Below are positions 1 to 7,883 of a DNA stretch of 64,000 nt, piece by piece. Each line of letters starts with the position of its first letter. Position 1 is the stretch's first letter. Source of the DNA: Candidatus Leptovillus gracilis (GTDB lineage: Bacteria > Chloroflexota > Anaerolineae > Promineifilales > Promineifilaceae); assembly GCA_016716065.1 (NCBI GenBank), contig JADJXA010000017.1, positions 1 through 64,000 on the forward strand, in the 5' to 3' direction. Both the position numbers and the translations under genes were made by a program. The notes under the pieces are model-generated. The model had not been told where the DNA came from, made no database searches, and saw only the letters and a program-made list of their open reading frames with translations.

Positions 1-1350
1 AGAGATGCTCAGTTGGGTGAGCATGTTGGACATAAGTCCGCTGACCTCGTTGAATGAATCACCTTGCTTGGTCATCACGATGATGGCGCTTACTATGTCT
101 TCCAACGGCACGTTGGCTTCCCCGGCCACGCTGGTGATTTCGCTCATGCCGGCGTTAAGTTCGTCAATAGTTACGGCGCCGTTCTTTACGGCAAAGAACA
201 GTAGGTCGTAGACCCGGTTCAGGTCGTAAAGTTCGCCGCCATAGGCGTTGACAATGCTCTGGCCGGTGACGAGGGTGGGGGTTAGTTCCGCGTTGGCGGC
301 TCTGGCCGCCTGGCTTGCTGTCTTGAGAGCGTCGAGGGAATTATCCTTCGGAATGCCCAGGCTGAGGGCTTGATACATTGCCGGCAGGTATTCGTCGGAA
401 ATGCGCCCGATTTCTTTGCCCATTTCTCGCAGATCCCCACCGACCGCCTGCTTCATGGCTTCTGATTGGCCGGGGATCAGGGTGTAGACTTGTCTGATTT
501 CTCTGTCGAAGTCCTGAAACTCTGTGTTTGCTTCATTGACAAATTCAACGACTGCTCGACCGGCATTTTGTGCGGCATCTACCACGAAATTAAAGCCGGC
601 GACGGCTGCGCCGATCAGGACTTCATCAATGTCGGTGTTGATGCGCCCCATTGCATCGCTGAATATGCTTCCCAGGCCGCGCACTTCGTCGCCCACATGG
701 TCTATCGCTCCGGCCACGTCCTTGAAGCCTTTCTCTTGCATTTTTAGCTTGGGAGTGATGCCGGTGATCCAGCCTTCGGCTTCTTGCAGCCGCCTGGAAA
801 GCTGATCATAGTGGGTGTTGGTCATGCCTAAGACGCCGGCTTTCTGCCTGTACTCTTCTACTAGCTCTCTGGTGCTTTCAATTGCGGCCAGTTCTTGTTT
901 TTGTACGTCTTTGATCTTTTGGCTTTGCTGCTCAAATTGCTCGGTGGTTGTGCCGATGGTTGCCTGCAAAATCTTATATTCGGATCTGGCGGTGATGTGG
1001 GCGGAGTTCAGGGTTTTCCAATGCTGCGCGGACTTTTGCAGTTCGTAGGCGAGCTTTTCAATGTCGGTTGCTCCCCGTGACGCGCCTTTGTTCAGGTCTT
1101 TGAGTATTTCTTCGGCTGTTTTAGCTGCGGCTGCATTTTGTTTGAGTTCGCTTTCGAGGTCGTTGAGGTTCTTCGCCAGTTTGTCAATGTCCTGGCTGCT
1201 TTCCCGCGCTTCCGTTCCGGCGTTTTTGACAGCCTGGTTGAGCTGCTTGATGGCCTTTTCGGTGTCCGTAGAGGATAGGGTGATGCGTTTAAGGCCATCA
1301 ACGTCGCTGTTGATGGTGACTTTTGCCTGGAGATGCTTGTCGTCAGCCAT
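1..1350 (-). CDS. Phage tail tape measure protein, N-terminal part (cut by window edge)
   Basis: This frame is open for all 450 codons from an ATG at 1350 to the left edge, so the protein continues outside the window. The tape measure sets tail length and helps pass DNA into the cell. The first ~200 residues are coiled-coil-like, rich in Glu, Lys, Gln and Ala. A compact region follows with the TP901-1-type pattern (PLEDIVSAI, then a segment rich in small residues). It lies directly downstream of the two chaperone-like genes, the normal place for a tape measure, and its start overlaps the stop of the gene before it. The family call is from order and sequence style; the C-terminus is unseen. 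Confidence 0.85.
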   Translation of the reverse strand, partial: MADDKHLQAKVTINSDVDGLKRITLSSTDTEKAIKQLNQAVKNAGTEARESSQDIDKLAKNLNDLESELKQNAAAAKTAEEILKDLNKGASRGATDIEKLAYELQKSAQHWKTLNSAHITARSEYKILQATIGTTTEQFEQQSQKIKDVQKQELAAIESTRELVEEYRQKAGVLGMTNTHYDQLSRRLQEAEGWITGITPKLKMQEKGFKDVAGAIDHVGDEVRGLGSIFSDAMGRINTDIDEVLIGAAVAGFNFVVDAAQNAGRAVVEFVNEANTEFQDFDREIRQVYTLIPGQSEAMKQAVGGDLREMGKEIGRISDEYLPAMYQALSLGIPKDNSLDALKTASQAARAANAELTPTLVTGQSIVNAYGGELYDLNRVYDLLFFAVKNGAVTIDELNAGMSEITSVAGEANVPLEDIVSAIIVMTKQGDSFNEVSGLMSNMLTQLSIS

Positions 1351-1651
1351 TGAGATACTCGTGTTCTTTCTGCAAAATCCGGTTAGCCTGCGCCAGCAGG
1401 CTCTGGTCTTCGTTCGTTAACTCTGCTGGCAGTTTGTCCAGGGCGTCGTATAGCTGCACGGCGTCCCATAACCAATCGAAGAAGTTGATCTCGAAGTCTT
1501 CCCACTCGTCCCCTGGCTTGCTGAATACTTTTTCAGCCAGCAAGACAATTCGCATTGCTTGTAATGGCAGGGTGTTCCATGTTTGGTCTTCGTACCAGTT
1601 GCCCCGCGGATAGGGCAGCCGTTTGTCCGGTCCTGCACACCATTGCGCCAT
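1343..1651 (-). CDS. Tail assembly chaperone, distal (GT-like) part
   Basis: A 102-residue acidic protein, rich in Trp and Leu, between the first chaperone-like gene and the tape measure gene. In many siphoviruses this position is held by the frameshift extension (T of G/GT). Its ATG at 1651 has no visible Shine-Dalgarno. Its frame stays open upstream past the ATG and runs into the end of the preceding gene in the -1 frame, giving a plausible joining segment rich in Pro and Trp. It may therefore be made mainly as a fusion with the upstream product. I do not see a textbook slippery heptamer. Confidence 0.6.
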   Translation of the reverse strand: MAQWCAGPDKRLPYPRGNWYEDQTWNTLPLQAMRIVLLAEKVFSKPGDEWEDFEINFFDWLWDAVQLYDALDKLPAELTNEDQSLLAQANRILQKEHEYLNG

Positions 1652-1689
1652 ATGCCAGGCCCAGGGCCTGGGCGGGGCGCTGCCCGATC

Positions 1690-2061
1690 CTACTCGGTGG
1701 CAGTCTTGGATGGATCGGGCAAGGTAGGGATGCGGGTGGCACGGTTTACGCAGTCTTGGGTCGCGGCCACAATGAAGGGGGCGATGGCCTGGTCTGCCAG
1801 GTCGTCGCCCGATGGCGTTAAGGTCACGGCTTCTGTGCCTATGTACAGGTGGCTTTGTCTTACCAGGACTCTACGGCTTTCGTATGCTTGCATGATGGCG
1901 TGCCGGTCGTCTTTAAGCGTTTCTTGCCGTTTGACTATCTCCCAAAATTCATGGAATTGTTTGGGCGTCAAAATAACAGGGACGAAGACATGGCCGATTA
2001 GTGGGGCCATATCTTTGGGTACATCAATGCGTTTGGTATTTTCGATGGTGGGTTGGGTCAT
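1690..2061 (-). CDS. Tail assembly chaperone, proximal (G-like) part
   Basis: 123 residues; the start at 2061 is preceded by AAGGAG at good spacing. It has no motif that I can name. The call comes from its place between the tail tube gene and the tape measure gene, and from the out-of-frame continuation in the next gene, as in the lambda G/GT arrangement. Such proteins coat the tape measure during tail building and are absent from the finished virion. The stop at 1690 is followed by a frame that could be entered by a -1 shift. The role is inference from synteny. Confidence 0.6.
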   Translation of the reverse strand: MTQPTIENTKRIDVPKDMAPLIGHVFVPVILTPKQFHEFWEIVKRQETLKDDRHAIMQAYESRRVLVRQSHLYIGTEAVTLTPSGDDLADQAIAPFIVAATQDCVNRATRIPTLPDPSKTATE

Positions 2062-2090
2062 GAGATAGCTCCTTCTTTGCTTTTTTCTTT

Positions 2091-2184
2091 GCGCACGGTT
2101 GGCGGTCTTTCCGCCAACTCTGACGGCATTGGGGACAGACAGCGGCGGTCGAGCGGTCCTCCGCCCGACCGGGGCTGCGTGCGC
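2091..2184. repeat. Cloverleaf-like structured repeat, copy A
   Basis: Closing arms GCGCACG (2091) and CGTGCGC (2178) pair. Inside are a hairpin TTGGCGG/CCGCCAA with a TCTTT loop, a constant linker containing GACGGCATTGGGGACAG, and a long hairpin around GCGG-TCCT-CCGC. Two more copies are at 24883 and 27054. A further hairpin (2185-2205, TCTTT loop) follows directly. It lies just upstream of the chaperone gene starting at 2061. Confidence 0.8.
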
Positions 2185-2220
2185 CCGGCTGGTCTTTCCA
2201 GCCGGTTCAGGGTTTTGGTA

Positions 2221-2264
2221 ATAGTGGCAAAACCAGGCGCGCCGGCCGGCGGGCCTGCCACTAT
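2221..2264. repeat. TAGTGGC/GCCACTA inverted repeat element 1
   Basis: Ends ATAGTGGCA and TGCCACTAT are perfect inverted repeats around a GC-only core (GGCGCGCCGGCCGG). It lies in the space between the chaperone and tail tube genes, 17 bases from element 2. Confidence 0.75.
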
Positions 2265-2281
2265 TGGATTGTTTAGGTAGT

Positions 2282-2323
2282 TAGTGGCAGATGGAGCTGC
2301 TGAAGCTGCTACACCTGCCACTA
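2282..2323. repeat. TAGTGGC/GCCACTA inverted repeat element 2
   Basis: Ends TAGTGGCAG and TGCCACTA frame a core with an AGCTGCTGAAGCTGCT direct repeat. The core is unrelated to that of element 1, so the conserved part is the terminal arms. Confidence 0.75.
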
Positions 2324-2337
2324 TTGGCGGGTTTCGA

Positions 2338-2868
2338 TTAAGCGTGATCGGCGTATTCGTGGCCGGGCGTGCTGACGATGATTTCCAATTCCTGGCCGCG
2401 CTTGGCGTCGGCGTCAATGCTGGCTGGGGTGACAGACAGCACGGTGATGGGGGTGTCTAGGACGATGGATTTCATACCAGTCGCTTCGCCGGCTGGGGTT
2501 CCAACCAGGCTGTCTAATGGGATTTCGTGGCGCAGGTGCAGGTCGAAAATTTCATAGGCGGTTAAGAGGTCTGTGCCCCATTCGCCGGCTGCGCCCTTGA
2601 AGAAATCGTCAACGATGACGATGCGCCACTTTTCGGTTTCCTCGACGCCGCCGACAAAGGAAAGCGGTTTTGGGTGGCCGCTGACGCGCATGGATTCTTC
2701 TGGGCGGGCTGGGGTGTTGCTGCGCTCAAATTTACGCAATACGCCTTTGATGCTGATCGCTTGGGCGGTTGTAAATGCGGTAATGGCCGTTACCGCGGCG
2801 GCGCTGATCCCCACTTTGAGATCGCCGCGATGGGGTACAAATGCGTTGATGGTTTTTTGGTCTGCCAT
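2338..2868 (-). CDS. Major tail (tube) protein
   Basis: 176 residues from an ATG at 2868 with AAGGAG nine bases upstream. It forms the stacked rings of the siphovirus tail tube. The sequence is rich in beta-strand and small residues, with Ala/Thr-rich N- and C-terminal regions typical of tail tube proteins. It lies after the connector genes and before the chaperone pair and tape measure, the standard place. About 275 bases of structured repeats separate it from the next gene, unlike the tight spacing upstream. No diagnostic motif exists for this family, so the call rests on order and composition. Confidence 0.7.
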   Translation of the reverse strand: MADQKTINAFVPHRGDLKVGISAAAVTAITAFTTAQAISIKGVLRKFERSNTPARPEESMRVSGHPKPLSFVGGVEETEKWRIVIVDDFFKGAAGEWGTDLLTAYEIFDLHLRHEIPLDSLVGTPAGEATGMKSIVLDTPITVLSVTPASIDADAKRGQELEIIVSTPGHEYADHA

Positions 2869-2897
2869 TGATTAGGTCTCCTTGAGAAATAGCGAAT

Positions 2898-3167
2898 CTA
2901 TTTGGCTTCCAGGTGGTAAGCGACGATAGTGCCTTTAGCCACCAGTTTGGCGCGGTCTTTGTCATCCAGGTGAGGAAATGTTAAAAGCAGCGTGCCATCT
3001 TTGCCGAATTGCTTGGCCACCTCGGCCGCTTCTTTTTCGTCCAGATTTGGATAGGTGGCTTTCAGGTCTTGCTTTTTCAATCCGGGCTTGATCAGGCAGT
3101 TGCACAGCGGGTGGCCGGGATTGGTATAAAAAACGTTTCTCGCTAATAAATAGGTTTGATTGGGCAT
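2898..3167 (-). CDS. Small phage protein between tail terminator and tail tube genes
   Basis: 89 residues starting at 3167 (GAGGTAAC just upstream); an earlier in-frame start would overlap the preceding gene heavily. The N-terminal part contains NPGHPLCNC. The rest is Lys/Asp/Glu-rich with two similar segments (LDEKEAAEVAKQF and LDDKDRAKLVAKG), suggesting a small internal repeat. I do not recognise the family. Its position suggests a role in head-tail joining or tail assembly. Confidence 0.6.
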   Translation of the reverse strand: MPNQTYLLARNVFYTNPGHPLCNCLIKPGLKKQDLKATYPNLDEKEAAEVAKQFGKDGTLLLTFPHLDDKDRAKLVAKGTIVAYHLEAK

Positions 3168-3174
3168 AGTTACC

Positions 3175-3600
3175 TCAGACAATGATTCGTAAGTAAATGG
3201 TTCCCAGACGGGACGTTGGATAATTCGGGGGCGACGGCGGCCGGGCGCTGTCGCGGTGGATTTCGGCAAAAATCCAATGACCGTCGTGTACCTGGTACGT
3301 GTGATTGAAAGCCTGGTAGATGATGCCTTCTGCTCTGTTGAGTCGTTGTTCGGCCAGGCGTAAGCTGTCCACTGTTTTCTCATGCTGCGTTTCCATTACC
3401 AGAAAGAATGTCAAGACGGGTCTTATACCGGCTGACGTGTCTACTTCTGGCCTACCACCGGCGAAGCTGGCCGAGATGACGAAGGGCAGTTTTGCCGGCA
3501 TGGTGCGGTAGTCGTAGACGGCGTTGGCGTGAGTCGGGACAAGTAGTTCTGTCAGGATGCGGCAGATTTCTGCCAGGGTTTCGTTAATTATTGATTCCAT
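3175..3600 (-). CDS. Tail terminator / tail completion-like protein
   Basis: 141 residues; the ATG at 3600 overlaps the end of the gp10-like gene by frame-shifted reading, as expected for translational coupling. The first half (NAVYDYRTMPAKLPFVISASF) resembles the N-terminal strand-rich region of tail terminator proteins. Those close the tail tube and contact the head. It follows the gp10-like gene and precedes the tail tube gene, the usual slot. The function is inferred from order. Confidence 0.55.
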   Translation of the reverse strand: MESIINETLAEICRILTELLVPTHANAVYDYRTMPAKLPFVISASFAGGRPEVDTSAGIRPVLTFFLVMETQHEKTVDSLRLAEQRLNRAEGIIYQAFNHTYQVHDGHWIFAEIHRDSARPPSPPNYPTSRLGTIYLRIIV

Positions 3601-4018
3601 AGTGCATCAATGTCGGCGTCTAGCATCAACATGCCTTCGGCAAGAATCTGGTCGCCTCTGTCTTCAAGCGTTTCGCGCCACCAGGGATTTGGTGTGCCCA
3701 GCCGCCAAACGCGCCGATCTCATGGACCTCTTCGCCGTAGAAGGCGGGGAACCCGCCAAAGACGGGGTTTTGCACGTTTTGGTCAATGAAGAGCAGCCCT
3801 TCGTGGCCTTCGGCCACGCCTCGGTGGGCGCTGGCGAGGGTTCCGGTTAGCACTGGTGCGGCGTCTATTAGCTCTAGCGTTAGTTCGCGCACGATCCAGG
3901 CAACTGTACGATTGACGACGGGGCCGTCTTGGGCCAGGGCGGAGAGCATTTGGTGGTTGTCACGGCGCAGCTTCCAAAGCTGGCTCATGACTTCTGCAAA
4001 CTCAGCCGTCAGCCACAT
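3588..4018 (-). CDS. HK97 gp10-like head-tail joining protein, frameshifted
   Basis: The N-terminal ~105 residues (start 4018) include APVLTGTLASAHR, a pattern common in gp10-like proteins. Read straight through, the frame ends at 3626 with an unnatural tail. One added G in the GGG run near 3700 restores a sensible ending (GTPNPWWRETLEDRG, then LAEGMLMLDADIDALW) and a stop at 3588, overlapping the next start. I therefore treat it as one gene with a one-base deletion, either a sequencing error in a homopolymer or a real mutation. The start shares one base with the previous stop (TGATG). Confidence 0.65.
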
Positions 4019-4353
4019 CAGGCTTCTTCCTCCAGGTGGATTTCCAGGTAAATGGGTCGTCCGGCCGGGTGTGGGGTGACAGCATGGATGCGGTAATCTC
4101 CGTCCAGGAGGAAGCGCATGTTCGTTGCGATCCCATTAGCCGGCTCAGTGTAGACCACGTAAGCGCGGACGACATCGCCCATGCGGGCGCGTTCTTTATC
4201 CTGGTCTTCCATTGCTTGCACATGGGTGCAGCGCAGAGAGGAGACAACGGTCTGCCGTTGGCTGCTGTTGGTGGCCGTTGCGGGCACTTGGGCAACTTCG
4301 GCAATGCGCCGCCAGGCGCGATTTAGGCTTCGCCGCTGTTGGATTCGTGTCAT
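4018..4353 (-). CDS. Head closure / head-tail adaptor protein
   Basis: 111 residues, overlapping the previous gene by four bases and the next by one. The C-terminal half has a short strand-rich region (VVYTEPANGIATNMRFLLDG, then a Tyr-rich segment ending in LEIHLEEEA). This fits small beta-barrel stopper proteins (SPP1 gp16 type) that close the portal. The N-terminus is very basic and may contact DNA or the portal. The call is from gene order and shape. Confidence 0.5.
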   Translation of the reverse strand: MTRIQQRRSLNRAWRRIAEVAQVPATATNSSQRQTVVSSLRCTHVQAMEDQDKERARMGDVVRAYVVYTEPANGIATNMRFLLDGDYRIHAVTPHPAGRPIYLEIHLEEEA

Positions 4354-4718
4354 GGTACACTCTGAAACGGCACGCTGCCGCTGAATGGATAGCGGATGCC
4401 GGTGTTGTTGGGGTAGCCATACAGTTGTCTTAGGCGTCGAGCCTCGGCGCTGTAGTAGTCTGCGGCTTTCAGCGTTTCGTCAGATGGTCCCAACCGCGAA
4501 GCGGTTGGGAAGCGGGCGTAGGCGCGTGCGAGAATCTCGCAGCATCGCGCCGTGAAACGGCCGAGATGCTGGCTTTCGTCATGGTAGAGATACGTCAGGT
4601 GATCATCTCCAAAGTTTTCGCCCAGGGGGAAAACTCCATCCGGTGATTCCTTGTTGTCTTGAACCTCGTTGCGTAGCTGGTTGATTAACTCGGTTGCGCC
4701 TTCGCCGTAAGTAAACAT
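4350..4718 (-). CDS. Head-tail connector protein
   Basis: 122 residues, starting 9 bases after the capsid gene stop. It is mostly helical: an N-terminal helix, then Glu/Arg-rich helices with several Tyr, as in the small helical adaptor rings below the portal (gp6/gp15 type). It is the first gene of the four-gene connector block. No catalytic motif is seen; the role is from order. Confidence 0.5.
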   Translation of the reverse strand: MFTYGEGATELINQLRNEVQDNKESPDGVFPLGENFGDDHLTYLYHDESQHLGRFTARCCEILARAYARFPTASRLGPSDETLKAADYYSAEARRLRQLYGYPNNTGIRYPFSGSVPFQSVP

Positions 4719-4726
4719 ACTGACTC

Positions 4727-5815
4727 CTAGCTGATGGTGTGAATCACCGCCAGGGCTTCCGGTTCGGTGATGACTGGCAGGGCTGTTTGCCAGCCTTCAG
4801 CCTCGATGCGCGGGGGTTTGTTGGTGTATGCTTCAGCCCGGATGACACGGCCGTTGGCTGATTGCCCTACACCCCGGCCGATGGCCGTGTAACCCAATGT
4901 GTCGTAGATGGTGTTGGCCTGGTCGCCCAGGTCAATTTCTTCCGACTGGCCGGTGGTGCAGGCGAAGACCATTGTGCCTGCAGGCAGGAAAAATTCGGTG
5001 CCGCTTTGTGTGGTGTATTGCTGATCATACAACTCGATGGCCGGCAGGCCATCGGCCTGCAAAGCGCCATTGATGGCGTCGTGCGAAGCACGGCCAACTG
5101 CGCTGGTGATCTGCCCGTCTTCGTTGACAACGGCTACGCCTACACGGGTCTTTACTTTGGGGTTTTGTGCCATGATGCTGAGGACGTTGCGGCGGGTGAT
5201 AATGCGGTTGACGGTGTAGCCTTTGCTGGCCAAGAGGTCTACGCGGGCGTGGATGTCTGCGAATGGGTCGGTTGTGATTTCCGACCAGGCAGCGGATGCC
5301 GCTGCTCGATGGCCGGCTGGATTTGAGTAGACAACTGTTTCGCTCAGTTTGTTGTCGCCGGTGCGGACGATTTGGGCGTTGACGATGGCTTGCCAGCGTT
5401 GCGCCTCCAGCAGTTCGACCAGAGCCAGGTTAACGGTTGTGTCCAGCCAGTTCGTGATCGAAGCAATGGCTTGCATTGACCGATTGCCCTGGAGGATGCT
5501 TAACAGCGTGTCGTATTTCTGGCCGGTAAATTCGCGGGCGATGTCGCTTTCGGCCAACTCTACCCAAAAGCTACCTACCAAGTCTCCTTCTTTTTTCTGG
5601 GTAGGGCTGTAGCGTGTGCCAGAGTTGGCTACGACTGTCCGGTAGCGGATATTTTCTTCTCGGTAAGCATTGCCGGGGATGTCAGTCCGTTCTGGCAGGA
5701 GGGTTGCTCCGAGGTATTGGCGGCGTGGCCGGCCGAATTGAGCGGCCGGGTTGCGGGCGATTTGTTCAAATCCGTTATTTTGGCGGATTTCGTTCAGCAA
5801 GGTGATCAAGTCCAT
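4727..5815 (-). CDS. Major capsid protein, capsid E family
   Basis: 362 residues. It forms the icosahedral shell. Family-E capsid features are visible: an opening helix, a conserved PER near residue 43, a long central region with NVLSIMAQNPKVKTRVG, and an end with YTNKPPRIEAEGWQTALPV, close to the family's C-terminal pattern. It follows the decoration-like gene by 32 bases, with an AAGGAGC-type ribosome site ahead of the ATG at 5815. Neighbours on both sides are virion genes. Confidence 0.88.
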   Translation of the reverse strand: MDLITLLNEIRQNNGFEQIARNPAAQFGRPRRQYLGATLLPERTDIPGNAYREENIRYRTVVANSGTRYSPTQKKEGDLVGSFWVELAESDIAREFTGQKYDTLLSILQGNRSMQAIASITNWLDTTVNLALVELLEAQRWQAIVNAQIVRTGDNKLSETVVYSNPAGHRAAASAAWSEITTDPFADIHARVDLLASKGYTVNRIITRRNVLSIMAQNPKVKTRVGVAVVNEDGQITSAVGRASHDAINGALQADGLPAIELYDQQYTTQSGTEFFLPAGTMVFACTTGQSEEIDLGDQANTIYDTLGYTAIGRGVGQSANGRVIRAEAYTNKPPRIEAEGWQTALPVITEPEALAVIHTIS

Positions 5816-5847
5816 TTTTCATGCTCCTTGTGGGGATAGGTAGGCTC

Positions 5848-6465
5848 TTAGTCCGCGCCGATGGTGGTTGCGTATGCGGCGCGGAGCTTGGTCAGCAGAT
5901 TTGCGTCTATTGTGGCGTAGCCAGGCAAGAAATTTTCTTTGACCACGCTTCCATGTCGGTAGAGTACGATGTCCGGGTTGCGGTCGGCGTCAGGAACGTC
6001 AAAGGCTACCAGGTAGATTTCGTCATCGGTGTGGAGGGCTGGCCCGAAGTTTGTGCCGGCAGCGCGTTCGGCGAAGGTACGGCCAACGGCCGTGCCGCTC
6101 AAAATGATCTTGCGACCTACGCCTTTGTAGACGGCCGTGTCTCCGCTGACGAGAGCCGTGGGGATGGCGCGAACCATCAAGACCGTAGCTCCGGCAACGG
6201 CAGCGGCTGTCAGCACAGCCAGTTTCTTCTCGCCAAAGTCCAGCACTGTGCCGGCAGGGATGGGGCCGCTTACGGCGTCTACGGGAACGGATGTGGCGTT
6301 GGCAGAAGCGCCGGCCGCGCCTACGATGACGGCAACGGCATCGTAAGCGTTGAATTGGGCAGCGTCCACACGCGCTCCACCTGGTATCAGGTGGTCAGGA
6401 TTCAAAAAATCACCTGCCCACCGAGGTGCAGTGATTTGGTTCATTGTTCTAGTTAATTGAGCCAT
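5848..6465 (-). CDS. Head decoration / structural protein
   Basis: 205 residues, just upstream of the capsid gene. The centre is rich in Ala, Val and Gly with alternating hydrophobics. It contains a segment (AVYKGVGRKIILSGTAVGR) of the kind seen in head decoration or stabilising proteins next to capsid E genes. No catalytic motif. An AAGGAGAAATAAC-like ribosome site lies before the start at 6465, four bases after the scaffold stop. The exact role is inference. Confidence 0.55.
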   Translation of the reverse strand: MAQLTRTMNQITAPRWAGDFLNPDHLIPGGARVDAAQFNAYDAVAVIVGAAGASANATSVPVDAVSGPIPAGTVLDFGEKKLAVLTAAAVAGATVLMVRAIPTALVSGDTAVYKGVGRKIILSGTAVGRTFAERAAGTNFGPALHTDDEIYLVAFDVPDADRNPDIVLYRHGSVVKENFLPGYATIDANLLTKLRAAYATTIGAD

Positions 6466-6469
6466 TTAG

Positions 6470-7165
6470 TTATTTCTCCTTCGGGATTGCATAATGACGG
6501 TTTAATTCAGCCTGCACTGCGTTTCCATTTGGCAACGGGCTACCAATCGTTTGTTTCGGGAATGCCAGGCTTTGCGGTTTGTTTTCCAGCGCTGGCAGGA
6601 AGTCGGGCCAATTCTTTTGCACGTATTCTGGCAGGGGGGTGGCCTGGTTTTCGCCTGTGACGACGTAGGCGGTTTGTCCGCCGCCTTCGACGTTGGGACG
6701 CAGTTCTAATGTCAGATTGTTCGCCAGGGTTTGCAGCACAGATACCTTGTATTCGTGCGCCTCGGCTGCGTCGCGCAGCACGTAACTACGTTGCAATGTA
6801 GCGATGTCCTCAGGCGTGCCAAGCGCCTGGTAGCGTGTCCAGGCGTTCACCAGTTCGCCACTTAGCACCACTGATCCATCGGTTGGCACTTGCTGCTGAA
6901 GCTGCACCATTTGGTTTTGCATCTCCAAAACTCTGGTCTGCAAGTCTCTGGCCTCGCTTCGGGCTGCGTGGTTGTCGTTGTACAGTAACCAGGCGACGCG
7001 CTGCGCGTCATTGGCATTGCGGTCGAGCAGGCTTTGAAAGGCTGCTTGCGGGTCTGGCTGCTGCGCCGGTGCTTGCTGCGCGGGCTGCTGCGCCGGTGTA
7101 TTGTTTGCGCTGGGGTTGCCCGGATCGCTGTGAGGACTGAGATAAAAACGTCGCATGTTTCGCAT
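6470..7165 (-). CDS. Scaffold-like protein
   Basis: 231 residues from the ATG at 7165, which is better placed behind AGGTGA than the GTG at 7174. It has a Pro/Gln/Ala-rich N-terminus with QQPAQQ-type repeats, a central coiled coil (residues ~70-100, ending in QNQMVQLQQQV) and a charged C-terminus. This layout, directly before decoration and capsid genes, fits an internal scaffold that is lost from the mature head. A strong terminator sits just upstream, so the gene probably starts its own transcript. Confidence 0.6.
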   Translation of the reverse strand: MRNMRRFYLSPHSDPGNPSANNTPAQQPAQQAPAQQPDPQAAFQSLLDRNANDAQRVAWLLYNDNHAARSEARDLQTRVLEMQNQMVQLQQQVPTDGSVVLSGELVNAWTRYQALGTPEDIATLQRSYVLRDAAEAHEYKVSVLQTLANNLTLELRPNVEGGGQTAYVVTGENQATPLPEYVQKNWPDFLPALENKPQSLAFPKQTIGSPLPNGNAVQAELNRHYAIPKEK

Positions 7166-7223
7166 GATATTCACCTGTTCCTTGAACGGGGTTGTGTGGG
7201 GCTGGCCCTTGGCCTGGCCGAAA

Positions 7224-7267
7224 TAAAAAACGGCGCTGACAACGATCCTTGATCGTCATCAGCGCCG
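7224..7267 (-). terminator. Rho-independent terminator after the portal transcript
   Basis: Arms CGGCGCTGA...TCAGCGCCG enclose inner arms ACGATC/GATCGT; on the minus strand a run of six T follows. It separates the terminase-portal genes from the scaffold-capsid genes. Confidence 0.8.
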
Positions 7268-7373
7268 TGTTTCTAATGGTCCGGGCGCGTCGTCGGTGAG
7301 GGTAAGCTCATCGGCCGCGTTTAGGTTGTTGAGCAGATTCTAGCATGAAGAAACTGGCAGACGCAAGCGGCTA

Positions 7374-7416
7374 TTGGTGGCAGGATTGGGTGCCGGCGCG
7401 CTCAGGTTTGCCACTA
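7374..7416. repeat. TAGTGGC/GCCACTA inverted repeat element 3 (diverged left arm)
   Basis: The left arm is TTGGTGGCA, the right arm TGCCACTA. The core carries GCCGGCGCGC, like element 1. It overlaps the 3' end of the small gene ending at 7414. Confidence 0.6.
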
Positions 7417-7644
7417 TCCCGGAGGGATGCCGGTTTCGGCGTACTGCAAGATGTCTTGAAAAAACTTCTTCAAGGCATGGCGCACCTGGTCGGCGCGTGG
7501 ATTCTCACAGGTAAAGTTAGCGCCCAGGTAAGCCCATTGCGCGTCGCATATGGTGGCGAAAGCGTCCAGATCGGCGTTTGTTATGCTGCCTCTCTTGCCG
7601 CCAAAGTTGATGATAAAGACCAATGGGGGGTCGAGATCCGCCAT
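7414..7644 (-). CDS. Small phage protein, unrecognised
   Basis: 76 residues between the small gene ending at 7689 and the terminator region. The sequence (FIINFGGKRGSITNADLDAF, later a helix-rich end) looks like a real folded protein with mixed strands and helices. No Shine-Dalgarno is visible before the ATG at 7644, which lowers confidence. The opposite strand is also open here but gives a less protein-like sequence. Function unknown. Confidence 0.4.
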   Translation of the reverse strand: MADLDPPLVFIINFGGKRGSITNADLDAFATICDAQWAYLGANFTCENPRADQVRHALKKFFQDILQYAETGIPPG

Positions 7645-7688
7645 CTAAAATTGCCCAAGAATGATAGTACATGCTACCGGAGTATGAA

Positions 7689-7883
7689 CTAGTCTTTGCT
7701 GACCTCTGGGTCTCCATAAGGTTGCAGGATTTGCCATACTAAGCGCCCTTTTTCGCCGCGTGTAAGGCGAATAACGTATTCACCGGCCGGTAAATTGGCT
7801 ATACGTTTCGCCAGGCTGATAGCTGATTTTGGCAGGGAGCTGCTGTGCAGGTCACAGGCTTGTATCGTCGTCATTGCTGGCAA
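7689..7883 (-). CDS. Small phage protein, unrecognised
   Basis: 64 residues if translation starts at the TTG at 7883, which has AAGGAG at good spacing; the ATG nine bases later has worse spacing. It overlaps the end of the portal gene. It has a helix-rich N-terminus and a strand-rich C-terminus (AGEYVIRLTRGEKGRLVWQI). Such small genes after the portal sometimes encode head proteins, but I cannot assign this one. Confidence 0.5.
   Translation of the reverse strand: MPAMTTIQACDLHSSSLPKSAISLAKRIANLPAGEYVIRLTRGEKGRLVWQILQPYGDPEVSKD

Noticed and set aside
7345..7692. Plus-strand frame of 115 codons
   Set aside because: It crosses the TAGTGGC element and runs against all neighbours; no ribosome site and unlikely sequence.
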